Below, piece after piece: positions 21,301-31,487 of a DNA stretch of 64,000 nucleotides. The stretch lies in the NCBI GenBank assembly GCA_025267735.1, contig CM046295.1:23220938-23284937 (forward strand), given 5' to 3'. The stretch is from Mactra quadrangularis (Eukaryota > Mollusca > Bivalvia > Venerida > Mactridae). Below the pieces are notes generated by a model. That model did no database searches. It was given only the letters and a program-made list of their open reading frames with translations, and was not told where the DNA came from. A program made the translations under genes and the position numbers. The stretch's first letter is position 1. Every line of letters begins with the position of its first letter.

Positions 21301-24300
21301 AACTTTCTAGACATTCTTCCTCCCAGCCACAATCACATTCTTCTCCGTCTTCTACAATTCTGTTACCGCATAGTGCGACAGTACTTTCTAATAATATAAA
21401 TCCATGACTATCATCAGTTTTTTATTTCTCGCATGTATTTATATCTTTTCTAAGATCTGTAACACCCGACCGGTTTGCTTAGTCTGTAGCATGCAAGTCT
21501 ACTGACTGAGAGTTTGTGGGTTCGATTTCGGGTCATGCATATTTTCAAAGAGATTGATCATGAACTTGTTTTCCGCTTTTCTCTCTCCTACACTATTTCT
21601 GAATCATGTATAACAGGTTTTTATATGACTAACGAAAGTATGCGTTTAGTAAACTAGTTAACAGCAAAATTTAGAGATTTACCTATTACAATAATGATTG
21701 TAATGCGCGATAACAATTTGATTGCGTTTAAAACTGCACAAATGTAATTATTTTCAGTGCTATTACTTATGTAAAGTATACAAACCGCATTATTTACTAA
21801 ACTAAAATCGGTCGCTACAACCAGTCCAACAGCGTAAATTTTACCGCGAATGTTCAAAACAGATGACAATGGTTTTTACCTACGCCAGCAAAAGACAATT
21901 AAGCCCCACCAAGAAGCCTCAAATACAGTATGTAAATCTTTAAAACATATATTTTTACCGACAAAACACCCGTCCTCTCCTCTCGCTTTCACATCAATAA
22001 CTGGATTAACTTGATTTATAGTACAAGTTGAAAACTTGAAATTATTTTCTTTATGCCCGGAAGTGGAGAGTGGATACATGATGTAATTTCCATTTGGGTC
22101 TCCAGGTGTGCAATCTACGTTTCCGGTCGGATCATGCTATTGGTATGAAAAATAAATAGTAAAATAATATCATAGGAATAAAATGTTCTTAAGAATTATT
22201 AAAATTTAAATAGTGACATGGAAAATATTAAAAGTGAAAGTCTCGTTCAATTTAGGTATTTTTCTCCTTAATTTGTATATACTGTTTTTTTTTCGAACCG
22301 TTGCGAAGGAATTAAAGGGGTTTATTAAGTATTTTAAATCAATCATATTTTACTTCAGATTTTTTTCACTTGCAAATCATTGCGATCTATTGCATCTTAG
22401 TGGCTATGCTAAAGAAGTAGAATGGATCGTGGATAGCTTCAATGCAATTGTCCTATCCTGTTTCGGGTCAATATTACTTCAGGCTACATATGTAAATATT
22501 TAATTTCACAAAATAACAACAAATACTACTCACATCTGATCCAAAGTTATGTCCAACCTCATGTGCAAATGTTGAATGTGATACTAAACTTGGTACGTCT
22601 GAGCCATAGTTTGAGAATGTTACAATACCAGTGTTTAAACTCTTTCCTTCACCATTGAATTTCTGTAATGAAACCTAATGTTATTCTTATTTCTTCATGA
22701 GACAGTCTTGATATGACTATAGGTGCCTAAAACATACTCATATTTTTCAGAACAATTTCTAATGAAATTATAAGAATGCAAACATTGTCATGCGTTTTTA
22801 GGTAAATAAACAAGTTGCAATCAATTACAATATGAATGACTTACTGCATAGCCATATCAAACAACATTATACATCAAGGATGGCAAACACAAAACAAAAA
22901 CAAAAACAAAATCATTTTCCGCTGTATTAACCTAAGTAAAACAAAAAACACTCCGCCCGCAACAGAGGTTGATCCCTGGCCAAGTTTAATCTTACCCAAC
23001 GCATCTTTATTAAGTTTTTTTAAATGGATGTCGAATCGATTTTGACTTAAGATACACTTAGTTCGCGCAAGTCAATTCTACTCACCTTATGTGTCTCACA
23101 TACTCCGCCGGCCACAGATGTTGAAGGATCTCCAAGCCAAGCTAAACCTAGTACACCGTCAGAGAAATCACGATCTGTAAACAAGTAGGACAGACAATAG
23201 TCGTCAAAGTTGCCATCAGAATAAAGGTTCAGTAGATAGTCGACGGCGAAGTTACCATCATATCTGTAGCCATCTACTGTCGGATCATCCCATATCTTGA
23301 TTTTCTTTATGATAAACCCTATAGAGTCAGGTTTTCCACTGTTGTCGAAATCTGAAGTAAACAAGTCGGATTAGGTTTTATTAGAAACTCCTGTTATCGT
23401 AAGTTGGACAACTTACTGCGACAATTGATTAAAAAATGTTGAAATGCGACTTTAAGCACCATTATTTACATTTCCCTTATAGTGACCATTTTCTCGTCAA
23501 ATGAAGCTAGTGTGATTTAAAAATTGTCAAAAATTGTACCATTTTGAAATAACCAAATCGTCTATGCATTTACCTTTTACATAGATTGAAAGACACAAAA
23601 CCTCTTAAATACAAAACACGTCAATGACAGAAACAAGTTATCGTTATTGTTTTAATGGCGTCGTAAACAAGAAAAACAATTATCAACCTATTTCATTAAA
23701 GATGGCATTCAGTGCTTGTACATGTTCAGCTAGTTTTTCTATCACCGTTTCTTCATCACTTCCAAACTTCTGGTAAAACAAGTGATCAGCCTATAAAAAA
23801 ATGAAATATATATTCTGTGAATTTGAATACCATTCCGGACTTTTTTACATAAAGTCTATTTTAGAAGTTGGTAATACTATGTTTTCTGAATGAACAGCCA
23901 GGGTAATTACTGCATTGCTAAGCATCTTAAATAACAAATCGTGATAGGACTGTTGAGGTTGTCCTTTTCTTCTAGAATTGTCAATTTGTGGATAAATTCC
24001 ATAACACCAAAAAAATATGGAGATGGCTGTGAGATACGGTTGAACTTTTGTAAAATATGTAAGTCATCTACTGAGTTGTGGAAATTTTCGCACAAAAGTA
24101 CCAAGAGAAGTTTTGGGCTCGTAACCAGTTAAGTTCCGCTATTAAAACCATTTTTGTTATTTCAAACCATCCGATTTTCGACAATTATTAAGACCCAAAT
24201 GTTTAATTTGTGAACCAAATGTTCTCTTTATTAAGACCGTTTCCCTATTACGACTATCGATTTTGCTGGTCTTAATAGCGGAACTTTACTGTCGTACGTT

Positions 24301-27160
24301 TGTTTGTATCGCAGGATACAAAACAACCTAAATTTAAATTCAGGATGACGTATATTAAAAGTTTACCTCTATATAAAGCTCGCACATTTTCTTTGCTGGA
24401 TCCACAGCACGTTTTCTTCTTCCTCTTTTAAACACAAATTCGTTATTGCCATTATTTTCATTTTTGACTTCCGAATAACGATAAGAATTCAGTTTTTCAT
24501 TTGCAGCGTCTGGTATTAAATTTTTCTGACTGTTTAAAAGTTTTGAATGAGCACAGAATGATTGTGACGTATTAACAATGACGTCAGAATGTTTGTATAT
24601 GATGGTATGAAAATCCGTGACGTCATCAAAATGATGTGACGCACTCTCGATGTAAAAAGTTTCATTTTGTGACCTAATACGTCCTTCAAAATGTCCTTTC
24701 TTCTTTAGAACTCCCTGAATGTTCGATCCATCTTCTGTAAAACCAAGAAAATACTTTTAGTTAGTACTCGATTGAAAAAAATCAAAGATACCTTAATCAA
24801 TACTCTCTACTCAAGAACTTATTGCCATACGCTTTATGATGAGTAGAAACTTTTTTCCAGTTCTCTCAATATTGTTTTCAGTCATATGATTAAGATCAGA
24901 CGTCCTGCTCACAGTTCCTGGATATGCAAAGAAGTCTGGATTTCAATAGCTCTTTAAACGTACATACCTTTGTCTGTGGCTGTCATCTGCCTCACTTAAT
25001 ACATGCATGATAATTGTTGTAGATTTTTTATGACCTAAACTCTATACGTTAATGTAAGTCATGCTCAGCAATAGAACATACACTTCTTAAATACTTTATT
25101 AGAAGCGCAATCGCCTTAGCTTTCCGGACAGCTTAGTATGTTTTTATTATAATTTTATAATACCCTACACTATGTATCATTTTGGACTGTCCCAAGTTGT
25201 ATATATAAATATACGTACCTTGGATTATTCCACTGTAAAGTAAAGGAGGTTCACGTTTTGTTTGTCCTTTACTTGTTTCAAACTTAAAATCAGGATAGAT
25301 GTGTCCATTATCCTGTCTGAGTACAGGAGAAAATGTCCTGAAACAAAATGCGACATCGCATCACATGATATAGAAACAACAGTGCATTCTTGATAGGGCA
25401 TGGTGTTACTTTTAATACGGATAAAAATCGTTCATTTCAAAGGAAAATTTGTTACTAAAATAGCAAAATATTCACATCAATGAGGCAAATAGCGTCACTT
25501 CAAGTAGATACAAACCGGCGGTCATTGCTCACTATACAAAATGGCGTCCTTTAAAAGAAAAAGGTGTTAGAATCAATCGAGACCATAGAGTCATTGATTT
25601 AGATAGTAACAAAAACGGCATAAAGCATGCTTCTCAAATAACTTTATACGTATGGTGAGGATATATGCCATTCCATTTGATGTTGCCATAGCAACTCTGA
25701 TACAAAGTACAATATATAAAAAGTAAAAAAAAGTTACGTATGTTACCTTCCAAATGCTTTAAATTTAAATCTCAATGCTGTAGATCTTTTGGTCACGTGA
25801 TGATCTCGTAAATGCACGTGATCATATTCGATGACGTCATAATCTCTGATATATGGTGATCTAAGGTTGGCTGAATGGATAAAAAGAAATGAGTTGCGTA
25901 AGAGATGGTTTCATTTAGCGCTTCTCCTTGTCATTGTAAAATGCAAAACAATTGTACAGTAAAACTCGGATATAACATACTCGCTGGGCCATAGAAATAA
26001 GGTATGTTATAACCGAGGTATGTTATATCCATATAGCATACGAAGTATGTTATATATAAGGATGAAAAACGGGCCAGATAAAATGGTTTGTTGTAACCGA
26101 GTGTATGTTATAACCGAGTATGTTATATCCGAGTTTTACTGTATAAACCTACATGAAGTCTAAGATAACAATTGTAAATGGAAAAGGAGAGACTGTCGCT
26201 GAGGTTTGAAAGAGGTCAGGCTATCCTCATCGCCAGAAAAAAATCGAAGTCATTGAGTATAGATAATGGCGCAAACTTGTAAAAAGATAAAATATTTTCA
26301 GTATCTATCGCATTACGGTGAAAAATGGTATAAATAGATAAAATATTTTCAGTATCTATCGCATTACAGTGTAAAATGGTATAAAAAGATAAAATATTTT
26401 CAGTATCTATCGCATTACAGTGAAAATGGTATAAATAGATAAAATATTTTCAGTATCTATCGCATTACAGTGAAAATGGTATAAATAGATAAAATATTTT
26501 CAGTATCTATCGCATTACAGTGAAAAATTGTATAAAAAGATAAAATATTTTCAGTATCTATCGCATTACGGTGGAAAATGGTATAAATAGATAAAATATT
26601 TTCAGTATCTATCGCATTACAGTGAAAAATTGTATAAAAAGATAAAATATTTTCAGTATCTATCGCATTACGGTGGAAAATGCCAATACTCGCCCATGTC
26701 TTGACAAGTTAAGGGTCAAGTCCTAAAACCTTGTAAACATTTGTATTTAATATACCATGTAGGAGAAATGGTCCGATGGTAGGATCTCTGTGGGATCGAG
26801 AGATCCCGGGTTCATACTCCACTAGAGGCATTCAGTATTTCCCTGAGCAAAGAATTTCCCTACAGTTGTGTCACTCTATCTAGAAGTAAATGGGTATTGT
26901 AAGGGATCACCTGCTTGAAGGTGATTTTGATTGTCAAGGGTTATCGTACAAAATGCCAAGTCGGCTGAACATGTATAAAGAAATAAACTTTAAAACACAC
27001 TTGGATTTTTATATATACAGTTGATAGTAAGAAAAAATACTAAGTAAACATACTTACGTTTCGTACTTAGTGCAGCCCCTAAAATTAATGTGAAGAATAT
27101 GACGTGCTTGGTGTTGATTTCTATACCCTTGGGATACCAATTTGAGTAAAATACATTCAT
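14783..27160 (-). CDS. ADAM10-like: ADAM10/Kuzbanian-like metalloprotease, gene B (complete, 15 exons)
   Basis: Complete coding gene: 15 exons joining in frame to 2,676 nt, 891 residues. It has a signal peptide (~18-32), a prodomain with candidate switch Cys176 (SFCAHS), furin site RRKR at 221-224, metalloprotease with [11 protein letters not shown] at 395-405 and Met-turn NYIMYPL, disintegrin [15 protein letters not shown], a Cys-rich region, a transmembrane helix ~688-711 split between exons 14 and 15, and a 189-residue tail. Order and motifs match ADAM10, whose human form has a much shorter tail. All catalytic residues are present. Exons 10 and 11 are separated by a 204-nt AT-AC intron. 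The gene lies upstream of gene A in the same direction, so the pair is a tandem duplication. Confidence 0.9.
15549..15620 (-). mobile_element. SINE fragment (type 4), head
   Basis: ATGGAAGGGTATAACC is followed by a decayed tRNA-like head, as at 17,750-17,826. Confidence 0.45.
15829..16041 (-). mobile_element. tRNA-derived SINE (type 2)
   Basis: Minus-strand copy. The head has a B-box GGTTCGAGCCCGGTC, then CATGAGTTGTCGGCC and GGAAACCTATAGTAG. It pairs with 28,085-28,305. Confidence 0.7.
16668..16972. mobile_element. MITE (type M1), TAA target duplication
   Basis: Termini TGCTACAGTC and GACTGAGGCA are inverted repeats, flanked by TAA on both sides (16,665-16,667 and 16,973-16,975). The interior matches 28,882-29,226 in the opposite orientation. 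A TWA duplication fits PIF/Harbinger-type transposition. Confidence 0.65.
17574..17826 (-). mobile_element. tRNA-derived SINE (type 4)
   Basis: Minus-strand copy. The head B-box GGTTCGAATCCCACCCG is at 17,767-17,783. The body is ATGGAAGGGTATAACC-like and the tail AACTCC after CGGCGTTAA. It lies between gene B exons 14 and 15. Confidence 0.75.
18383..18514 (-). CDS. ADAM10-like: Gene B exon 14 (transmembrane helix)
   Basis: This 132-nt exon encodes [14 protein letters not shown], a short linker, and [16 protein letters not shown]. The donor ATA|GTAAGT cuts the membrane helix, which continues in exon 15. Confidence 0.88.
19268..19370 (-). CDS. ADAM10-like: Gene B exon 13 (membrane-proximal)
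   Basis: This 103-nt exon encodes [20 protein letters not shown] and DVFDICRQ, nearly the same as ADAM10 PGSPCNDFRGYCDVF. The acceptor is ATTTAG and the donor CAG|GTAATT. Confidence 0.92.
19729..19853 (-). CDS. ADAM10-like: Gene B exon 12 (Cys-rich)
   Basis: This 125-nt exon encodes [17 protein letters not shown] and [17 protein letters not shown]. The donor is TGCAC|GTACGT. Confidence 0.9.
20313..20403 (-). CDS. ADAM10-like: Gene B exon 11 (Cys-rich), AC acceptor
   Basis: This 91-nt exon is preceded by branch-like ACCTTAAC and the intron end GTTACTAC. Joined to exon 10 it reads [12 protein letters not shown]. No AG lies at this position, so a normal GT-AG splice cannot give this join. The donor is GGG|GTAAGC. 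Confidence 0.83.
20404..20607 (-). other. AT-AC (U12-type) intron 10 of gene B
   Basis: The 204-nt intron has 5' end ATATCCTTT, branch-like ACCTTAAC about 10 nt before the 3' end, and terminal AC. It is at the same position and phase as in gene A. Confidence 0.8.
20608..20706 (-). CDS. ADAM10-like: Gene B exon 10 (disintegrin), AT-AC donor
   Basis: This 99-nt exon encodes [14 protein letters not shown] and [15 protein letters not shown]. It ends TGTTC followed by ATATCCTTT, the U12 AT-AC donor. No GT donor is available before an in-frame TAG. Confidence 0.83.
21222..21387 (-). CDS. ADAM10-like: Gene B exon 9 (disintegrin domain start)
   Basis: This 166-nt exon encodes [15 protein letters not shown] and the following ~35 residues, identical to gene A. 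The acceptor is TTATTAG and the donor AG|GTATGA. Confidence 0.92.
21464..21689 (+). mobile_element. Decayed SINE (type 1)
   Basis: ACCGGTTTGCTTAGTCTGTA with B-box GGTTCGATTTCGGG, and GAAAGTATGCGTTTAGTAAA. The tail is truncated. It lies in gene B intron 8. Confidence 0.6.
21959..22136 (-). CDS. ADAM10-like: Gene B exon 8 (third His ligand, Met-turn)
   Basis: This 178-nt exon starts with the third zinc His (HDPTGNVDC), then [17 protein letters not shown] and GEDGCFV. The donor is G|GTAAAA. Confidence 0.92.
22534..22662 (-). CDS. ADAM10-like: Gene B exon 7 (zinc-binding site)
   Basis: This 129-nt exon encodes [15 protein letters not shown] and [10 protein letters not shown]. The acceptor is TTACAG and the donor GAT|GTGAGT. 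Confidence 0.92.
23086..23351 (-). CDS. ADAM10-like: Gene B exon 6 (metalloprotease core)
   Basis: This 266-nt exon encodes [29 protein letters not shown] and [10 protein letters not shown], very close to ADAM10 ([21 protein letters not shown]). The donor is AAG|GTGAGT. Confidence 0.92.
23688..23790 (-). CDS. ADAM10-like: Gene B exon 5
   Basis: This 103-nt exon has an ATAG acceptor and encodes [14 protein letters not shown] and [15 protein letters not shown]. The donor G|GTTGAT is weak, but it is the only one that keeps phase with exon 6. Confidence 0.82.
24132..24286. mobile_element. MITE (type M4), TTA target duplication
   Basis: A 155-bp element with termini AGTTCCGCTATTAAAACCA and TGGTCTTAATAGCGGAACT, flanked by TTA on both sides. 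It lies in gene B intron 4. Confidence 0.65.
24367..24734 (-). CDS. ADAM10-like: Gene B exon 4 (cysteine switch and furin site)
   Basis: This 368-nt exon encodes [10 protein letters not shown], the switch Cys in SFCAHS, an Asn-rich linker and the furin site [10 protein letters not shown]. It ends MCELYIE at donor GAG|GTAAAC. Confidence 0.9.
25219..25337 (-). CDS. ADAM10-like: Gene B exon 3 (prodomain)
   Basis: This 119-nt exon encodes [18 protein letters not shown] and LLYSGIIQG. The acceptor is TTTCAG and the donor AAG|GTACGT. Confidence 0.87.
25747..25870 (-). CDS. ADAM10-like: Gene B exon 2 (prodomain)
   Basis: This 124-nt exon follows a CAG acceptor and ends AG|GTAACA. It encodes [16 protein letters not shown] and [13 protein letters not shown]. 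Confidence 0.87.
25957..26141. mobile_element. MITE (type M2), TA target duplication
   Basis: A 185-bp near-palindrome with perfect terminal inverted repeats of about 27 bp starting CAGTAAAACTCGGATATA, flanked by TA. It lies in gene B intron 1. The form fits a Tc1/mariner-type MITE. Confidence 0.65.
26286..26690 (+). repeat. 51-bp minisatellite, eight units
   Basis: Units start near 26,286, 26,337, 26,388, 26,438, 26,488, 26,539, 26,590 and 26,641 with core GATAAAATATTTTCAGTATC. They are very alike, so the expansion is recent. It lies in gene B intron 1. Confidence 0.85.
26761..27000 (+). mobile_element. tRNA-derived SINE (type 3)
   Basis: The head contains GGTCCGATGGTAGGAT and GATCCCGGGTTCATACTCC. 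The tail contains AAGGGATCACC and GTCGGCTGAACATGTA. It lies in gene B intron 1, 60 bp from exon 1. Confidence 0.65.
27058..27160 (-). CDS. ADAM10-like: Gene B exon 1 (signal peptide)
   Basis: The start codon is at 27,158-27,160. Residues ~19-31 ([13 protein letters not shown]) are a hydrophobic core. The exon is 103 nt with donor C|GTAAGT in phase 1, identical in length and phase to gene A. Confidence 0.82.
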
Positions 27161-27441
27161 TGTACAGTTTTATGGTCAATTCTGGAAGAAATACTTTAAA
27201 ATAAATTTTCTCGGCCTCGGCTGTATACAGAAACTATTTCTAAACAATATAGTCTTCATTTGGTCGATGTATTGATTTACTCCTTCCCGAGAATAAGTTA
27301 GTATAGTACTGGTGACCTTTTGTCAAAAAATCCAAAAAATCATCTAAGCCTGTTCAAAGACAGTAAGCAGGTCTACTGGCCGCCATGATATGACTGTAGT
27401 AACACAGTTGCATAACACGCTATAAAACAGAAATTGTAAAA

Positions 27442-27756
27442 CAGGGGCGGATCCAGGATTTTTTTCTAGGGGGGGGGTCCGAACTTTTCTAGGGGGTCCG
27501 AACTTTCTTAGAGGGGGTGGTCCGAACCTCGAACCACAACCGCATTATACACATGTTGCAGAAAAAAAAAGCAAAATATTAATAATAAAAACTACATAAC
27601 CATTATTATTATCCTTGTTAAGCACCGAGAAAAAATGCTTCATGCTACTAAAAATGACTTACAGGCAAGAAATACACTAATGGACAGGTACATTTTCAAA
27701 ATTCTGGGGGGGGTCCGGACCACCTGAAACCCCCCCCCCCCGCTGGATCCGCCTAT
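27442..27756. mobile_element. MITE (type M3) with CAGGGGCGGATCCAG termini
   Basis: Inverted termini CAGGGGCGGATCCAG and CTGGATCCGCCTATG enclose G-rich and C-rich subterminal tracts and an AT-rich core. A second copy lies at 57,704-58,001, reversed. Confidence 0.65.
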
Positions 27757-28084
27757 GGTAAAATCATATCGCCAATACAGACAATTAGAGCGTGGTTTTA
27801 CTGTATGTTATGTAAACACCTATAAAAATGCCATTATTTACCGCGTATAGCTTTAATTGTGAGTCTGCATAATATTTAATGGTTATGAATATAATGGCAT
27901 CAATTGTCGGACACGCTAGCCTATAGCAAATGATCTTTATTGTTTTGAAGTATCGATTCGATATCTACGAAGACAAAACATTTCCTGGATTTATTGAATC
28001 CTGTTTCCTGTGTTTTGCAGGAATCACGCTAAGCAATACGTTCATTGATTGATGGAATACAATAACTTGAAGTGTAACCCAGTT

Positions 28085-28305
28085 GCCGCGACCGTGGCAT
28101 AGTGGTTAGCATGTTTGACTTCGAATTCGGAGATCGCAGGTTCAAGCCCGGTCGCGGTAGGTCTTACCCTACACATGAGTTGTCGGCCTCATGGTAGGGT
28201 TAGTTAGTATTGGTGATAGAAAAGTGTCCAGGAAACCTATAGTAGGAAGAGCTGGCCGTCGTACATATATAACCTAAATATGTGTAGAATACGATGTTAG
28301 ACCCA
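28085..28305 (+). mobile_element. tRNA-derived SINE (type 2)
   Basis: The head GACCGTGGCATAGTGGTTAG and B-box GGTTCAAGCCCGGTCGCGG resemble an arginine-type tRNA with a broken anticodon arm. The body matches 15,829-16,041. Confidence 0.7.
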
Positions 28306-28499
28306 TTTAAAAAAGAAGTGTAACCGGTGAATAACGATCGGTTCTTTCCATTTAAACATAAGTTTATTCATATTTCATTTAGTTTTATAGTTACATCGTG
28401 CCGATAAGTCGTTTTGCTTATTAACTGGTCTAAAATGATCTCTGGACCCGAGTTTGTAGCCTAGCACATCCACTTACTAGTGAAAGACCGCACGATTTC

Positions 28500-28735
28500 G
28501 GATTCAAAGTCTACTGACCCATGGGTCGTGGGTTCGATTCCCGTGCGGGGCATACTTTCGTGGAGCTTAGTCTTGAAACTATCTCTACGGCCATTCTCCC
28601 TCCTACCAATGATTCTTTATGCGCTTAGTAGTTGGTTAACAGCTAAGTCCAGATATTTAGCCTTTCCAGGAGGAGTGAGTAGGTTGACTGACCGCCGATA
28701 TATGACCTATACAATGTATTGCTGCGGCGTAACCA
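28500..28735 (+). mobile_element. SINE (type 1), 5' truncated
   Basis: B-box GGTTCGATTCCCGTGCGGGG, then CATACTTTCGTGGAGCTTAG, and the tail GCTGCGGCGTAACC. The A-box half is absent. Confidence 0.65.
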
Positions 28736-28781
28736 CCCCTCCCCCTTAAAATATAAAAGGTCATAAACGGAAGTCAATGAA

Positions 28782-28879
28782 TTACCTGTGGATTCTTAGA
28801 CATTAGATGGTTAGCTCAGTGTCGGTTCGAATCCAATCTACAGTCTACCTCTAAGTTCCCTTGAGCAAGAAACTTTGCT
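28782..28879 (+). mobile_element. SINE head relic (type 3), cut by a MITE
   Basis: TTAGCTCAGTGTCGGTTCGA and CCTTGAGCAAGAAACTTTGC resemble the type 3 head. The MITE at 28,882 begins immediately after. Confidence 0.45.
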
Positions 28880-28881
28880 TA

Positions 28882-29226
28882 TGCCTCAGTCCCATAAAAT
28901 CGTGACTTGTTGCGGACTCGTACGTGCAGACAGCCGTAGGTCGTGGGAAGCCTTGCGTATTAGGGTAATGGTACGCACATGGCACAATACAACTCACCCG
29001 TACCATAGCTGAAAGATATGCAAGTTTAATCCATACTTGGCCATGATTTTGTTCACGATTTGACTTTGAAACTGATACGTGTATCTATGCCTCATCACAC
29101 GGACCCTGGTAAAACGTAATAGTTCGCACGGGTACGCAAGAGTTCGTACGAGTCCTTGCGGAGCTTGATCGCACGGCGCCCGTACGGTGCCCTCACGGCT
29201 ATTTTTATGTTTATGGGACTGTAGCA
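28882..29226. mobile_element. MITE (type M1)
   Basis: Inverted termini TGCCTCAGTCCCATAAA and TTTATGGGACTGTAGCA. The interior is shared with 16,668-16,972, reversed. Flanks are TTA and TAG, so only TA is clearly shared. Confidence 0.65.
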
Positions 29227-29814
29227 TAGGTTAGTACTGGGGACCCGGAAAGTGGACTCAATATGTAGGTTAGAACTTGTTTCAGAATCGAGTAAAAATA
29301 AATTAGTATTAACTAAACTGAGCATGTGGACTTAACATTAAAACATGGAACAGGTTGTTAATAAAATAGAATTATACTTGCCTTGAAAAGCTTAGCTCCA
29401 AAGATTACACATACAAAAAAAACGTAAAAATGTCATGCCATTAAGAAAGCGCCAAACTACCACTTAAAATACTCTCTCTTAAAAATAGTTCCGAACCATG
29501 GTATTAACACAAAATAGTTCCGTCCACTATGAACTACTTTCCAACTTCTTTGTAATTTGAGAACTAATATCAATATGTCACATGATTTAGATAATTCTAT
29601 TACAGTAGTACCGTAGTCGGCAATCAAATTTTATATTTACAAACGGAATACCTTGGTGAGGTATACCTGGTAAAATTACAAGTAAAGTAGTAATACAACA
29701 CGCTATTAGGCCCCGGCGAATAACTCACTTGAAAATAGTGCCAATGTAAATAATTTTATACATGGACGTACGTAATCAATACTGACCAATAAGTTGACCG
29801 ATATTCTGTAAGAA

Positions 29815-29900
29815 TAGAATAGAATATTATTTATTTTGAGTCGGCATTTATACATATTACATAACATAAGCTTTAGTGAGCTTTTTAACCGACTAGCTTT
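29815..29900 (-). mobile_element. Possible LINE 3' end with ATTCT run
   Basis: On the minus strand AAATAAATAATATTCTATTC ends in a short ATTCT repeat, the same layout as the run at 31,400-31,490. No reverse transcriptase remains. Confidence 0.3.
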
Positions 29901-30112
29901 TGTTTTTCAAGAAGTCTGCCTAACAACGAAGGAACAAGGATTTTATAAAATAAGTTGAGACACGGGTTACCTCTAATTTCCTTCATTCACTTTCCACGTT
30001 GAAAGACAGTCATAGAAAAACGTGTTTTAAACATATTTCGTAAGGAGGCACAATGTCACTCGCATCAGTGATATTTAAGTTATTACACCGCAATACATAT
30101 TCGATTGAATAC

Positions 30113-30450
30113 TATGGAATCCATGTCATAACTAATTTTTCGCCTCTAAATGTCCAAGCTACAGGATATATTTGCGTAAAAGATCACGAACTACTTTCTA
30201 TCCTCAAGATGTCCAAGATATATTTGCGTAGGAAATCACTAAGGAATCCGTGTTAGAACTACTTTCTCGCCTTAAGATGTTCAAGTTATATTTGCGCAGG
30301 AAATCACTACGGAATCCATGTAAGAACTACTTTCTATCGTCAACACTTCCAATATATATTTGCGTAGGAAATCACTATGGAATCCATTTTAGAACTACTT
30401 TCTCGTCTTAAGATGTCCAACGTATATTTTCGTAGACAATCACCAAAGCG
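30113..30450 (+). repeat. 68-bp tandem repeat, about five units
   Basis: Units contain GGAATCC(A/G)TG, GAACTACTTTC and ATATTTGCGTAGGAAATCAC, with starts near 30,116, 30,243, 30,312 and 30,379. Confidence 0.7.
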
Positions 30451-31425
30451 TTCCGATGATCTATCAGTTGACAAAGTTCATCTAATAATTACCTGTGATA
30501 ACAAAGTATGAAGCTATAATTGATTTTATTGACTGATGCGACTAGTGTGAAATGTACAGTAAAACCTCTTAAAATGGCCAGCATCCAATCACTACGGTAT
30601 AATTTTACCAGTATCTCGGCAGCGTGTTCAATTACCCTTAACGTTCAAAAACGGTTCGCAACGTTAGGTTCGGAACAACTCAATCCAAAGACAAATCAAC
30701 TCGAGAAAACTAAATACCTCACTAACGGTTTGAGTTGTACCAACTTTGGGGTGAGTTATCCATGGGTTGAGTTGTCCCGTATCAGTAACATTCGCTAACA
30801 GTCGTTACTGAACACGCTACGATTACAGGGTCTGTAATCACGTGATCTATAACAACAACTCGTGACGTAAATATTAAAATTTTGTTTTTCGTCGATCTTT
30901 TCTTCTTGACGAATAGTTAAATGTCACAATAACATGCAATAAATAAACTGCTAAATGTACTTATATTTCTACGAAATCCATGTAGTTGATTGTAAGAGTT
31001 TTTATTGTTAGCTCTAAACAATTAACTTGTTAAACTTCTATAACCTGTTTCTTAATCTTAATTATCATGTTATATACATCATATATATGTTCATTCTAGT
31101 TTTATAAGAACTGAAAATATTCGTCATGTAGTTCATCCTCATAAATTATATTATTTTGTTAACGAGTAAATATTTACATCTATGTCCATTTATCATTGAT
31201 ACTTAGAACATTATGTTAATTGTTATACATATATGACAATATGTTTTGATTATTTTGTCAGTGTGAGATTTGTTAGAAGCTTGTGAGTGTATGAATGGGT
31301 GAATGAGTCCACGTGAGTGTGAGTGTGTAGGTGTGAGTGTGTGTTTGTGTTGCGTGACAGATACATTGTTTATATTCATTTGTTTGTAACAAGATACCTT
31401 TGTATACGTTACCGTAATAAAATAT

Positions 31426-31487
31426 CTGTTCTGTTCTGTTCTGTTCTGTTCTGTTCTGTTCTGTTCTGTTCTGTTCTGTTCTGTTCT
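31426..31487 (+). repeat. TTCTG pentanucleotide microsatellite
   Basis: About 12 perfect units directly follow GTAATAAAATAT. That position is typical of the simple-repeat end of a non-LTR retrotransposon. Confidence 0.85.
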
